In this document: positions 43,702 to 54,924 of the stretch, piece after piece | Numbering within the stretch: position 1 is the first letter of the stretch | How the letters are laid out: each line of letters begins with the position of its first letter | Assembly (NCBI GenBank): GCA_032718475.1 | Contig: JAUCBJ010005978.1 | Location: 26,325 to 90,324, forward strand | DNA: 64,000 bases | DNA from: Nemertoderma westbladi | Lineage: Eukaryota; Xenacoelomorpha; Nemertodermatida; Nemertodermatidae | Reading direction: 5' to 3' | Position numbers and translations under genes: made by a program | Notes under the pieces: generated by a model | What the model saw: the letters and a program-made list of their open reading frames with translations, nothing else | The model's database searches: none | What the model was told of the DNA's origin: nothing

Positions 43702-43707
43702 TTTATT
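43702..43707 (-). terminator. MED26: Polyadenylation signal of MED26
   Basis: AATAAA on the minus strand, about 50 bases after the MED26 stop codon. Confidence 0.6.
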
Positions 43708-43756
43708 GAATTAATATTGAAATGTTTCTAATTAAATTCTTAATATTTCGTGGTTT

Positions 43757-44492
43757 CTAATCGAAGAAGGTGTAGGGCATTACGTCCAGGGCTTCCCCAG
43801 TCAGACTGTCTAGTCGGAGACACTGAAACCACTCCCGCCACACATCCTCGTTACTATAGAGACCGTTGACCCCGGGCCAAGGATCTCCATGGTAACGGGA
43901 CACGCGATTGGGCGAGAGTCGGACCGCGCTGTCCGGCATTGGGTAGGAGGCCAGGGTGCCCAGGTAGCTGCGGGTCGTCTCGGGGTACGCTGATTGGACG
44001 AGAGAGCTGACCAATGGGTGGCGAGGAAGCTGCGGGCCGACCGTGGGACTCGCAGGGGATAGCACCGTTGGGGTTAGAGGGCGTTGCTGGGTAACCGGCG
44101 CAGTGGTTGTTCGTTGCTTGGAAACAACAGGTGTTAGCAATCGTTGCTGGGTACCCAGCGGCGTAATTGGGCGTTGCTCAGCAACCACAGGCGTTCTCGG
44201 TCGCGATTGGCTACTGGTAACTACGGGGCTCCGAACCAATGGAGACGCCAGCTGATTTAACAGCGCCTCACAGCGGCCGCCTGAGGAACCAGCGGGACTA
44301 GCGGTTGACGGCGAGGGATTATTGCTGGAGGAGGGGGTTACCATGCGCCCCCTAGAGGGGCGGTTCGGAGGTAGACCATTCCATCTGTGGAAGGGAGAAT
44401 CAATACGGGGTTGTTTAGCGCCCCCTAGAGGTGATGATACTCCGGCGTCTGGTGGCGATTGGTTTTTACGTTTGCGATGTTCGGTAGACCAT
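43757..44492 (-). CDS. MED26: MED26 C-terminal exon (Mediator complex subunit 26)
   Basis: The last 45 residues contain WPGVNG, a W-x2-W-x2-C-x3-D pattern and a final PYTFFD. These match the conserved Mediator-binding C-terminus of MED26, which ends with WPGVNG...W..W..C..LD...PY...D in vertebrates. The first 190 residues are Pro/Ser/Thr-rich and disordered, as in the family. The exon begins after a strong acceptor (tttgtttatttccag|A, AG at 44493-44494) and supplies one base to a split codon, which fits the two bases left by the exon at 61575-61894. MED26 is the Mediator subunit that recruits elongation factors to RNA polymerase II. The frame also stays open upstream of the acceptor into a minisatellite, but that part is intronic. 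Confidence 0.9.
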
Positions 44493-44562
44493 CTGGAAAT
44501 AAACAAATTCATAATGTATAATAAATAAATGATAGCGGAGTGTAAGTCGCCAAGACGAAGAT

Positions 44563-47525
44563 GGGGGGGGGGGGGGGGGGCAGATTGCGTTACAGATGGT
44601 GTGGTTGTCATTGAGGGGGCAGATTGTGTTACGGATGGTGTGGTTGTAATAGAGGGGGCAGATTGTGTTACGGATGGTGTGGTTGTAATAGATGGGGCAG
44701 ATTGTGTTACGGATGGTGTGGTTGTAATAAAGGGGGCAGATTGTGTTACGGTTGTTGTGGTTGTCATTGAGAGGGCAGATTGTGTTACGGATGGTGTGGT
44801 TGTCATTGAGGGGGCAGATTGTGTTACGGATGGTGTGGATGTCATTGAGGGGGCAGATTGTGTTACAGATGGTGTGGTTGTCATTGAGGGGGCAGATTGT
44901 GTTGCGGATGGTGTGGTTGTAATAGAGGGGGCAGATTGTGTTACGGTTGTTGTGGTTGTCATTGAGAGGGCAGATTGTGTTACGGATGGTGTGGTTGTCA
45001 TTGAGGGGGCAGATTGTGTTACGGATGGTGTGGTTGTAATAGTGGGGGCAGATTGTGTTACGGATGGTGTGGTTGTCATTGAGGGGGCAGATTGTGTTAC
45101 GGATGGTGTGGTTGTAATAGTGGGGGCAGATTGTGTTACGGATGGTGTGGTTGTCATTGAGGGGGCAGATTGTGTTACGGATGGTGTGGTTGTAATAGTG
45201 GGGGCAGATTGTGTTACGGATGGTGTGGTTGTCATTGAGGGGGCAGATTGTGTTACGGATGGTGTGGTTGTAATAGTGGGGGCAGATTGTGTTACGGATG
45301 GTGTGGTTGTCATTGAGGGGGCAGATTGTGTTACGGATGGTGTGGTTGTAATAGTGGGGGCAGATTGTGTTACGGATGGTGTGGTTGTCATTGAGAGGGC
45401 AGATTGTGTTGCGGATGGTGTGGTTGTAATAGTGGGGGCAGATTGTGTTGCGGATGGTGGTAGTCATTGAGGTGGCAGATTGTGTTGCGGATGGTGTGGT
45501 TGTAATAGAGGGGGCAGATTGTGTTACGGTTGTTGTGGTTGTCATTGAGAGGGCAGATTGTGTTACGGATGGTGTGGTTGTCATTGAGGGGGCAGATTGT
45601 GTTACGGATGGTGTGGTTGTCATGGAGGGGGCAGATTGTGTTACGGATGGTGTGGTTGTAATAGAGGGGGCAGATTGTGTTACGGTTGTTGTGGTTGTCA
45701 TTGAGAGGGCAGATTGTGTTACGGATGGTGTGGTTGTCATTGAGGGGGCAGATTGTGTTACGGATGGTGTGGTTGTCATTGAGGGGGCAGATTGTGTTAC
45801 GGATGGTGTGGTTGTAATAGAGGGGGCAGATTGTGTTACGGTTGTTGTGGTTGTCATTGAGAGGGCAGATTGTGTTACGGATGGTGTGGTTGTCATTGAG
45901 GGGGCAGATTGTGTTACGGATGGTGTGGATGTCATTGAGGGGGCAGATTGTGTTACAGATGGTGTGGTTGTCATTGAGGGGGCAGATTGTGTTGCGGATG
46001 GTGTGGTTGTAATAGAGGGGGCAGATTGTGTTACGGTTGTTGTGGTTGTCATTGAGAGGGCAGATTGTGTTACGGATGGTGTGGTTGTCATTGAGGGGGC
46101 AGATTGTGTTACGGATGGTGTGGTTGTCATTGAGGGGGCAGATTGTGTTACGGATGGTGTGGTTGTCATTGAGGGGGCAGATTGTGTTACGGTTGTTGTG
46201 GTTGTCATTGAGAGGGCAGATTGTGTTACGGATGGTGTGGTTGTCATTGAGGGGGCAGATTGTGTTACGGATGGTGTGGTTGTCATTGAGGGGGCAGATT
46301 GTGTTACGGATGGTGTGGTTGTAATAGAGGGGGCAGATTGTGTTACGGTTGTTGTGGTTGTCATTGAGAGGGCAGATTGTGTTACGGATGGTGTGGTTGT
46401 CATTGAGGGGGCAGATTGTGTTACGGTTGTTGTGGTTGTCATTGAGAGGGCAGATTGTGTTACGGATGGTGTGGTTGTCATTGAGGGGGCAGATTGTGTT
46501 ACGGATGGTGTGGATGTCATTGAGGGGGCAGATTGTGTTACAGATGGTGTGGTTGTCATTGAGGGGGCAGATTGTGTTGCGGATGGTGTGGTTGTAATAG
46601 AGGGGGCAGATTGTGTTACGGTTGTTGTGGTTGTCATTGAGAGGGCAGATTGTGTTACGGATGGTGTGGTTGTCATTGAGGGGGCAGATTGTGTTACGGA
46701 TGGTGTGGTTGTCATTGAGGGGGCAGATTGTGTTACGGATGGAGTGGTTGTAATAGAGGGGGCAGATTGTGTTACGGTTGTTGTGGTTGTCATTGAGAGG
46801 GCAGATTGTGTTACGGATGGTGTGGTTGTCATTGAGGGGGCAGATTGTGTTACGGATGGTGTGGATGTCATTGAGGGGGCAGATTGTGTTACGGATGGTG
46901 TGGTTGTAATAGAGGGGGCAGATTGTGTTACGGTTGTTGTGGTTGTCATTGAGAGGGCAGATTGTGTTACGGATGGTGTGGTTGTCATTGAGGGGGCAGA
47001 TTGTGTTACGGATGGTGTGGTTGTCATTGAGGGGGCAGATTGTGTTACGGATGGTGTGGTTGTCATTGAGGGGGCAGATTGTGTTACGGATGGTGTGGTT
47101 GTAATAGAGGAGGCAGATTGTGTTACGGTTGTTGTGGTTGTCATTGAGAGGGCAGATTGTGTTACGGATGGTGTGGTTGTCATTGAGGGGGCAGATTGTG
47201 TTACGGATGGTGTGGTTGTCATTGAGGGGGCAGATTGTGTTACGGATATGGTGTGGTTGTAATAAAGGAGGCAGATTGTTTTACGGATATGGTGTGGTTG
47301 TAATAGAGGGGGCAGATTGTGTTACGGTTGTTGTGGTTGTCATTGAGAGGGCAGATTGTGTTACGGATGGTGTGGTTGTCATTGAGGGGGCAGATTGTGT
47401 TACGGATGGTGTGGTTGTCATTGAGGGGGCAGATTGTGTTACGGATATGGTGTGGTTGTAATAAAGGAGGCAGATTGTTTTACGGATATGGTGTGGTTGT
47501 AATGGAGGGGGCAGATTGTGTTACG
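44563..47525. repeat. 39-bp minisatellite, about 75 copies, with higher-order structure
   Basis: The unit is GGGGGCAGATTGTGTTACGG followed by ATGGTGTGGTTGTCATTGA. It begins with an 18-base G run (44563-44580). Variants (ATGGTGTGG/TTGTTGTGG, TCATTGAG/TAATAGAG/TAATAGTG) recur in fixed orders, giving dimers of 78 bp at about 45000-45440 and multi-unit blocks elsewhere. Because 39 is a multiple of three, long open frames exist on both strands; they are by-products. It lies in the MED26 intron only 70 bases from the acceptor. Confidence 0.97.
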
Positions 47526-49130
47526 GATGGTGTGGTTGTAATGGATGGACAGGGGGATGAGATTGGGTTACAGGTGGTGTGGTTGTAACGGATGGACAGG
47601 GGGATGATATTGGGTTACAGGTAGTGTGGTTGTAACGGATGGACAAGGGGGTGAGATTGGGTTTCAGGTGGTGTGGTTGTAACAGATGGACAAGGGGGTG
47701 AGATTGGGTTACAGGTGGTGTGGTTGTAACGGATGGACAATGGGGTGAGATTGGGTTACAGGTGGTGTGGTTGTAACGGTGGAACACGGGGTTGAGATTG
47801 GGTTACAGGTAGGTGGTGTGGTTGTAACGGTGGAACAAGGGGTTGAGATTGGGTTACAGGTGGTGTGGTTGTAACGGTGGAACAAGGGGTTGAGATTGGG
47901 TTACAGGTGGTGTGGTTGTAACGGATGGACAGAGGGATGAGATTGGGTTACAGGTGGTGTGGTTGTAACGGTGGAACAAGGGGGTGAGATTGGGTTTCAG
48001 GTGGTGTGGTTGCAACGGATGGACAAGGGGGTGAGATTGGGTTACAGGTGGTGTGGTTGTAACGGTGGAACAAGGGGTTGAGAATGGGTTTCAGGTGGTG
48101 TGGTTGTAACGGTGGAACAAGGGGTTGAGATTGGGTTACAGGTGGTGTGGTTGTAACGGATGGACAGAGGGATGAGATTGGGTTACAGGTGGTGTGGTTG
48201 TAACGGTAGAACAAGGGGTTGAGATTTGGTTACAGGTGGTGTGGATGTAACGGTGGAACAAGGGGTTGAGATTGGGTTACAGGTGGTGTGGTTGTAACGG
48301 ATGGACAGAGGGATGAGATTGGGTTACATGTGGTGTGGTTGTAACGGTGGAACAAGGGGTTGAGATTGGGTTACAGGTGGTGTGGTTGTAACGGATGGAC
48401 AGAGGGTTGAGATTGGGTTACAGGTGGGGTGGTTGTAGTAACGGTGGACCAAGGGGTTGAGATTGGGTTACAGGTGGTGTGGTTGTAACGGTGGGACAAG
48501 GGGTTGAGATTGCGTTACAGGTGTTGTGGTGTTGTAACGGTGGGACAAGTGGATGAGATTGGGTTACAGGTGGTGTGGTGTTCTAACGGTGGGAGAAGTG
48601 GGTGAGATTGGGTTGCATGTGGTGTGGTTGTAACGGTGGAACAAGTGGATGAGATTGGGTTACAGGTGGTGTGGTGTTCTAACGGTGGGAGAAGTGGGTG
48701 AGATTGGGTTGCATGTGGTGTGGTTGTAACGGTGAAACAAGGGGATGAGATTGGGTTACAGGTCGTGTGGTTGTAACGGTGGAACAAGGGGTTGAGATTG
48801 GGTTACAGGTGGTGTGGTTGTAACGGTGGGACAAGGGGTTGAGATTGCGTTACAGGTGGTGTGGTTGTAACGATGGAACAAGTGGGAGGGATTGGGTTAC
48901 AGGTGGTGTGGTTGTAACGGATGGACAGGGGGGGGGGGGGATTGGGTTACAGGTGGTGTGGTGTTCTAACGGTGGTAGAAGTGGGTGAGATTGGGTTGCA
49001 TGTGGTGTGGTTGTAACGGTGGAACAAGGGGATGAGATTGGTTTACAGGTGGTGTAGTGTTCTAACGGTGGGAGAAATGGGTGAGATTGGGTTACAGGTG
49101 GTGTGATTGTACCGGTGGGACAAGGGGATA
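47526..49130. repeat. Adjacent 47-bp minisatellite, about 34 copies
   Basis: The unit is GATGGACAAGGGGGTGAGAT followed by TGGGTTACAGGTGGTGTGGTTGTAACG, with more divergence than the 39-bp array. The shared piece GGTGTGGTTGTAA suggests one array arose from the other. A 13-base G run interrupts it at 48928-48940. Confidence 0.95.
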
Positions 49131-50919
49131 GACGGATAGGAGAAGGACATGAGGGGGGCAGATCGCTTTTTTTTATGTACCTTCTTCATATTTGTTTTGA
49201 GTTTTAGATTAACTGGACCAAATATATTTATGTTATATAACATCGCGTATATATCGCGTCACAACGTTGGTGATTATAAAATATTCCAGAATATATTTAA
49301 TAATTAGTAATAATATTAAATAACTGCTGAGGCGTCCTAAACTCTAGTTTAAATCGCTTTGGTAGCGGTTAACTACATCGGTAAACGTACGTCGTACATA
49401 TAACATGTTACTATGTGTCCGACACAAACCTAGCTATATTTTCTCGGCTAATTTAATTTTTTTCTTTTCTATTCACTTTTTAAATTATTTAAATTATTAC
49501 TTAGGGTTAGAGTTACAGGTCAGTTTAAATTATTATTGATTCCTGATCAACTATAACATTAACCAAACTAGACAACCTACTTAATGTCAAGCTGTCACAT
49601 TTTTATTATATTAAAACATTTGTTTCCTTTTGTAAATATCATTGCTAGACATTTTTTCACTTTAAGAAGAAATATATAGAAGCTCCCATAAAAAAAAGTT
49701 TGATTACACTTAAGTTGAATTACAAAAATATTTGTTCTAGAACATCGATTCTTTAATAGAGAACATCTCACAAAACAAGCTTATCAAAAACAAGCTACAA
49801 TAAATTTGGAGGGGTGTGTGCAGATTTCGTACAAGTGCTAGTGTATGAATGCTGGTGAGAATCGGTAAACTTCCGGCATCGGTAGGGTAGACCTTGTGCA
49901 CACATCCCTCAATTAATATTCTGGAACACCACACGGCCAAAATAATATATTTAATTTTAATGGTAGCTAGTATTTTTGAATTATCTTTAGTGCTTTTTAA
50001 AAAATTTGGAAAAAAATTTTAGTCTTTTTAATGGAATAATGTTCCAGCACGCATTCTTTCTATATAGTGGTAAAATTTATTTTTTCACAATAGCTAGTTA
50101 TTTTTTATAGGAATGATTAATATTTGTAAATTTAAATTTTATTACTATTGCCTTATTTTTTAAAAACACTAACTAGCTAGCTATACCAAAAATAGATATA
50201 TAAATATAAAGCTATAGCTACCATAAAAAAACCTATATGTTTTTATGCCACGGAATTTTCTAGAACAAAGAAATAAAAAACACAATAATAGTATATGAAA
50301 TATTTAAAAAATGTATATTTCTAACAATACTAGCTACAACAATATAATTAAAATAAAATTAGTATCATTGGTACCGGTAATTACTTTATTGTACTGAATA
50401 GATATGAACACAAATAAATTATAAAAAATACCGTCCACCACATATAATATTGTAAGAAATGCTCTAGAACAAAAATATTTGTTCGAGAGCAATATTTAGA
50501 AAAATGGATTAGGTAATTTGTTCTAGAATTTTTTTATATCAAAATTAGCAGAAACTAGCCAGTAACAAAAAGAGGGTGTAGGCACTAATTTTAGTAGCTG
50601 TTGTACCTGTACCTGTTACAACCTGTTGTAATTGTAGTTAGCCATGGTTGGGGGGTTCAAAAGTAATAGCAAATAGGCCTATTTATGTTCTTGTAAACTA
50701 AAAAAATTTTACTTTCTATTTTGCTAACATGAAGTTGAATACCGGTACGGAACTCGTCCACCAATCACCATCAATATGTTACTAAATATTGAAGATTCTT
50801 AGATAGGGCACACAATGCACCCGCACATAACACATTAGTGACTATTAAGTAACCACCACGGGCGACTGTTGCTATAGGTAACCAATTAGATACTCCAAGG
50901 ACGAAGATCACTTGTAGTT
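49131..50919. other. AT-rich intron sequence of MED26
   Basis: No exon, repeat family or RNA gene could be supported. A minus-strand open stretch at 49737-49940 has less biased composition than its surroundings but no recognisable protein. Confidence 0.5.
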
Positions 50920-51355
50920 ATGGGTAGCAACGGTAAAATGCGATATCACCATAACAATAACCAACCGGTTGCTATGGGTGGAAGCAATAGCAACCTTTCA
51001 TCCAGTATTTTAAAGAAGTTAAAAAATAGAATGATTCACACAACAACAAGGGCGGGTTTCCTACCCACACTGGCCTACACAGCGGTGCGACACGGTATGG
51101 GGAGACCATGGTGGTCCAGGATAGACCCCTGGGTCACACTCGGTGCCATCCCGATCACAAAGAAGATGGTTAGGACTCTAGTGCATGAGCGAGGAGTGGG
51201 GGGCGTGGTCGTATTGAATGAGACGTACGAATTGTCCTTAACAGGAACGTTGGATATCTGGCAGGGCACCGATGTAGAGATCTTCCATATACCTACCGAG
51301 GATATGTTCCAAACACCGACAATAAACGAAGCCATGGGGGCTATGGAATTCATTG
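50920..51355 (+). CDS. PTPMT1: PTPMT1 exon 1 (mitochondrial phosphatidylglycerophosphatase / protein tyrosine phosphatase 1)
   Basis: Residues 46-145 align with the PTPMT1 family: FLPTLAYTAVRHG, WWSRIDPWVTLGAIPI, GVGGVVVLNETYE and the acid-loop Asp128 in TEDM. The N-terminus, residues 1-45, has a basic helical stretch (SSSILKKLKNRMIHTTTR) suited to mitochondrial import; an internal ATG at about 51031 is an alternative start. The donor is ATT G|GTTACC. With exon 2 the coding length is 720 bases (239 residues), close to the family's size. The enzyme dephosphorylates phosphatidylglycerophosphate in the inner mitochondrial membrane for cardiolipin synthesis. The gene lies on the opposite strand inside the MED26 intron. 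Confidence 0.92.
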
Positions 51356-51820
51356 GTTACCATAGCGATCATTACGTCACAACCCACAATAATTACTGAA
51401 AGCTGGCGTTAAAAAATGTATGGGCTAATCATATTGGTGGGCCAATAGAAATATCCCACTTTGCACATAATTTTTAAATTAGAGCCCTTAAGATTATGGG
51501 TTGCCAGTCGCCACTCTATTTCAGTTTTAATTTTCCCTAACTATTCTCCTGAGATTTCCCTGACTTTTAAAACAAAATTTCCTGTCTGCAGGTACACTAC
51601 AATTTTATAGAATGTATTATTATATATTCCACAAAAAGTAACATTAATATATAATTAGTGAGTCTTTTAATATCAAGATATCGGCAAACCACCACAACAG
51701 ACATCAATGATTAACGAAGAAGCAAATAGAGTTTAACTATATTTAGTGATGTGAGGAAATGGAAAGGCGAGCGAAGCGAGCAGATCAAATTTGAACATAT
51801 TTGTGTTTATGTCACAGGTA

Positions 51821-52135
51821 AACCAGGTATTCTAGGTTTACAAGAAGTACCTAAATAAACCAGGTATTCTAGGTTTACAAGAAGTACCTAAATAAACCAG
51901 GTATTCTAGGATTACAAGAAGTACCTAAATAAACCAGGTATTCTAGGTTTACAAGAAGTACCTAAATAAACCAGGTATTCTAGGTTTACAAGAAGTACCT
52001 AAATAAACCAGGTATTCTAGGTTTACAAGAAGTACCTAAATAAACCAGGTATTCTAGGTTTACAAGAAGTACCTAAATAAACCAGGTATTCTAGGTTTAC
52101 AAGAAGTACCTAAATATACCAGGTATTCTAGGTAA
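51821..52135. repeat. 37-bp minisatellite in the PTPMT1 intron, about 8.5 copies
   Basis: The unit is AAACCAGGTATTCTAGGTTT followed by ACAAGAAGTACCTAAAT. Copies are nearly identical, differing by one or two bases, so the array is young. Confidence 0.97.
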
Positions 52136-52592
52136 GTATCAACCAATAAGAGATTCGGAAATCTTACTGATTTTTTATTCCAAAATTCTATTAGGATAAT
52201 TTGCCAGATAGTGGCGCTCATTGACCGCATGTGAAATAAAGTCTTGTTCATTGTTTTGGTGAGAAAACATCGCCACTGTAACCTGCTCCTTTCCCTTAAT
52301 GTTTTAAATCAAATTAAAAATTAAATTAATTTTTCTAACATACCAAACACATAGTTGGCGCCATTGACTTGCGTACTCTAATTATCTCTATTCATAATGA
52401 AACAATATGTAATTTGTAAATTCGGCTCTTCGTCGCCGCAACAAATAAATTGTAAAAAAAGCAAAATTTATTCAAAAGATTAAATGTTCAAAAATAAAAA
52501 AAGTTTTAGTTCAAGAACAAAATTCCGCTATGAACATATTTAGTAGTTATGGTTCGCTGTCTTGGGTTGTGACGTGATGACCCCGAATCTAG

Positions 52593-52876
52593 CCAATCAG
52601 AAACGACGCAATCGAACGGTCTACATCCACTGCAAGGCGGGGCAAACTCGAAGTGCCACCGTGGCAATCTGTTACATAATCGCCGCAAAGAAGATGGAAC
52701 CCAAGGATGCGCTGAGCTTTGTGAAAGATAAACGCTCGTGGGTTAAACTGAGGAGAACCCATAGGAGCTTTATTAACTCGTTCTACGACCATCTACAGAA
52801 TAAAAATCTGACCAATGCCGAGAAGGTTGCCCTAGAGACACTACGAGAGGAAGACGCACCTGACACGTATATCTAG
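52593..52876 (+). CDS. PTPMT1: PTPMT1 exon 2 with the phosphatase active site
   Basis: The exon follows the acceptor ccccgaatctag|CC and completes the Ala codon begun in exon 1. The spacing from the end of exon 1 to the active site then equals that of known PTPMT1 proteins. The signature HCKAGQTRSAT gives Cys159 as nucleophile and Arg165 as phosphate binder (C-X5-R). The remainder (DALSFVKDKRSWVKLRRTH, then an Asn/Phe-rich helix) matches the family C-terminus. A polyadenylation signal AATAAA lies at about 53045. All catalytic residues are present, so the gene looks functional. Confidence 0.93.
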
Positions 52877-53800
52877 CAGCAGACACGTATCGCATAGACT
52901 GGGGTTTATATGACGTTTGTTGTTTTGCACTACAGTGGTAGCGAGGAAAGTTTCTAAACTACCAATGGTTTTGCAAAGCATGGGCAATGTGTATTTAGTT
53001 TATATATATATCTTTCACTCAACGTATTTAAATTTTGTCACACAAATAAAATATCTAGCGAAGTATATATATATATACCTGTCGTTGAAACATGTATTTC
53101 AAAATTAATATAATAATAATAAGTATCTAAACTTAATTTTAGACGAAACCGGGAGGGTTGTCCAGTCCAGTCCACCCTGTAATTACCTAATTAACATCCT
53201 TTAATTAAGACATCATAAAGGAGAAATGGGGGGGGGGGGGGGGGGTACTCTCACATTCAAGCTGTAGCTACAAGTGTTTGAATAAAGTACAAGAAATGTG
53301 CACAGGCTGGTCCTCACGGCGAGAACAATGTCCTGCAAAGCGGAGGCGGCTTATTCTTTACGATGATGGTAAAGAATAATAATGATAATTAATAATTATT
53401 CATAGCTTTACTGCAAACTAATTAAAATTTAATATAATTTAATACAATTTGTAAATTAAAAACTCAAGTAAATATGGTGGCCCAAACCGGCCATGACAAA
53501 ACATAATTAAATACCATTCACCTATATTGGAAAAGATGTGTTGTCAACCGTAAAGATAACGCTGATTTCAAAACATAAATTTTGACTTGTAAATGTGACG
53601 TAAAATTTACATTTTCACGTCACAATTTTATGTTCCGATAAAAAAGTGTTAATATATAAAATGTGATGTTTATTGTGCCAAATAATAGGATTCCCTTATC
53701 AGTCAAATAGAAATGAAAGAATAGTTGAGTCAGATAGTTGATTGTTTAATAATATTCTAGAATGTGGTATTTGTGTGGAATATAAAATAATATTATAATA
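52877..53800. other. 3' flank of PTPMT1 and AT-rich sequence
   Basis: The stretch holds the PTPMT1 3' UTR, an 18-base G run (53228-53245) and a short LINE A shard. No other gene seen. Confidence 0.6.
53284..53350 (-). mobile_element. 67-bp LINE A shard
   Basis: AAAGTACAAG, then GGCTGGTCCTCACGGCGA and CAATGTCCTGCAAAGCGGAGGCG match LINE A at 35545-35610 and 62435-62500. Neither end of the element is present. Confidence 0.85.
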
Positions 53801-54648
53801 CACCATGACCCGTAATATAGTGTCAATTTCTGATGACACGGACCCCCCCCCCCCCCCCAAAAAAAAAAAAATTTTATTCTACCAATCTTTATCATATGGC
53901 TTAAAATTTGAAACACAACTAGTTCAACTCACCATGGTTGTTACCATGAAGCCGGAATTTTCGATTTCGCCTTTAAATTTTTTTTATAAGCGTTTTAAAA
54001 AAGTGTCTTTTGCGAAATCGCACCATCCGTATCATTGCCATTCTTCACTTTAGTCGTAATTTTTTCACATCAATAGAAAGCTTGCGTTGCAAGGATTCCA
54101 AATATGTAACAATATCTGAATTTCGTTGAGAAACAACTGAGTAATAAGCATTCAAAGATTGCAAGAATTATTGTTCGCTGAAGGCCATTTATTCTATTTA
54201 ATAAATACACAATATTCTGGAACAATTTGTTTATGTATGATTAGATAGGCAATATAGATATTGTATAGGCATACCGCTGTTGCCTACCAACTCATAAAAT
54301 AAATAACACGTTCTAGAATTTTGTGTATTTATTAAATATAATAAATGGCCTGCAGCGAACAATAATTATTGCAATCTTTGAACGCCTATATCTCAGCTGT
54401 TTCTCAACGAAATTCAGATATTGTTACATATTTGGAATCCTTGCAACGCAAGCTTTCTATTGATATGAAAAATTTACGACTAAAGTGAAGAATGGCAATG
54501 ATACGGTTGGTGCGATTTCGCAAAAGACACTTTTTAAAACGCTTATAAAGAAAATTAAAGGCGAAATCAAAATTCCGGCTTCATGGTAACAACCGCGGTG
54601 AGTTGAACTACTGTAGTTGTGTTTCAAACAACATTACGGGTCATGGTG
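53801..54648. mobile_element. Fold-back element, 848 bp, with arms of about 350-400 bp
   Basis: It begins CACCATGACCCGTAAT and ends ATTACGGGTCATGGTG, flanked on both sides by TA. The left arm (to about 54215) and right arm (from about 54300) are imperfect reverse complements along nearly their whole length. The left arm carries a C16-A12 tract absent from the right. The 85-bp loop contains a second small inverted repeat. No transposase is coded. The TA duplication would fit a Tc1/mariner-type mobiliser. Half copies lie at 56124-56293 and 59886-60003. Confidence 0.9.
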
Positions 54649-54924
54649 TAATATAATAATAATAATATAGTAAATATTATGTAGCTACGTAATAATTCGA
54701 ATAATAAAATAACATTTTAGAACTAGACCCAACTGACACATGCAACATACTTTGCAGCAACTAGTTCCGGCAGCATATCGCAATCCCTCTCTCACGAGCA
54801 ACTTTGTTGCGGCAATTTATTTTCTCCACATGTTTATGTAAACCTAGCTAAACGCGAATTGCCGCATAGTGGGAGTCGGGCCTAAAGAAATGAATGAAAC
54901 GATGAATTCGCATAATTTTTGAAA
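54649..54924 (+). other. Upstream region of the kinase gene
   Basis: Short intergenic stretch with no clear TATA box. It lies directly between the fold-back element and the kinase start. Confidence 0.4.

Noticed and set aside
44466-47262. Very long open frames on both strands (up to 918 codons) in the 39-bp repeat array
   Set aside because: The unit length is a multiple of three and lacks stops in several frames, so long frames arise automatically. The sequence is intronic to MED26.
49737-49940. A further MED26 exon on the minus strand
   Set aside because: There is no similarity to MED26, the splice borders are weak, and the phases of the two recognised exons already match without it.
53805-54053. 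82-codon open frame starting in the fold-back element
   Set aside because: It lies inside a palindromic arm, crosses C and A homopolymers and resembles no protein.
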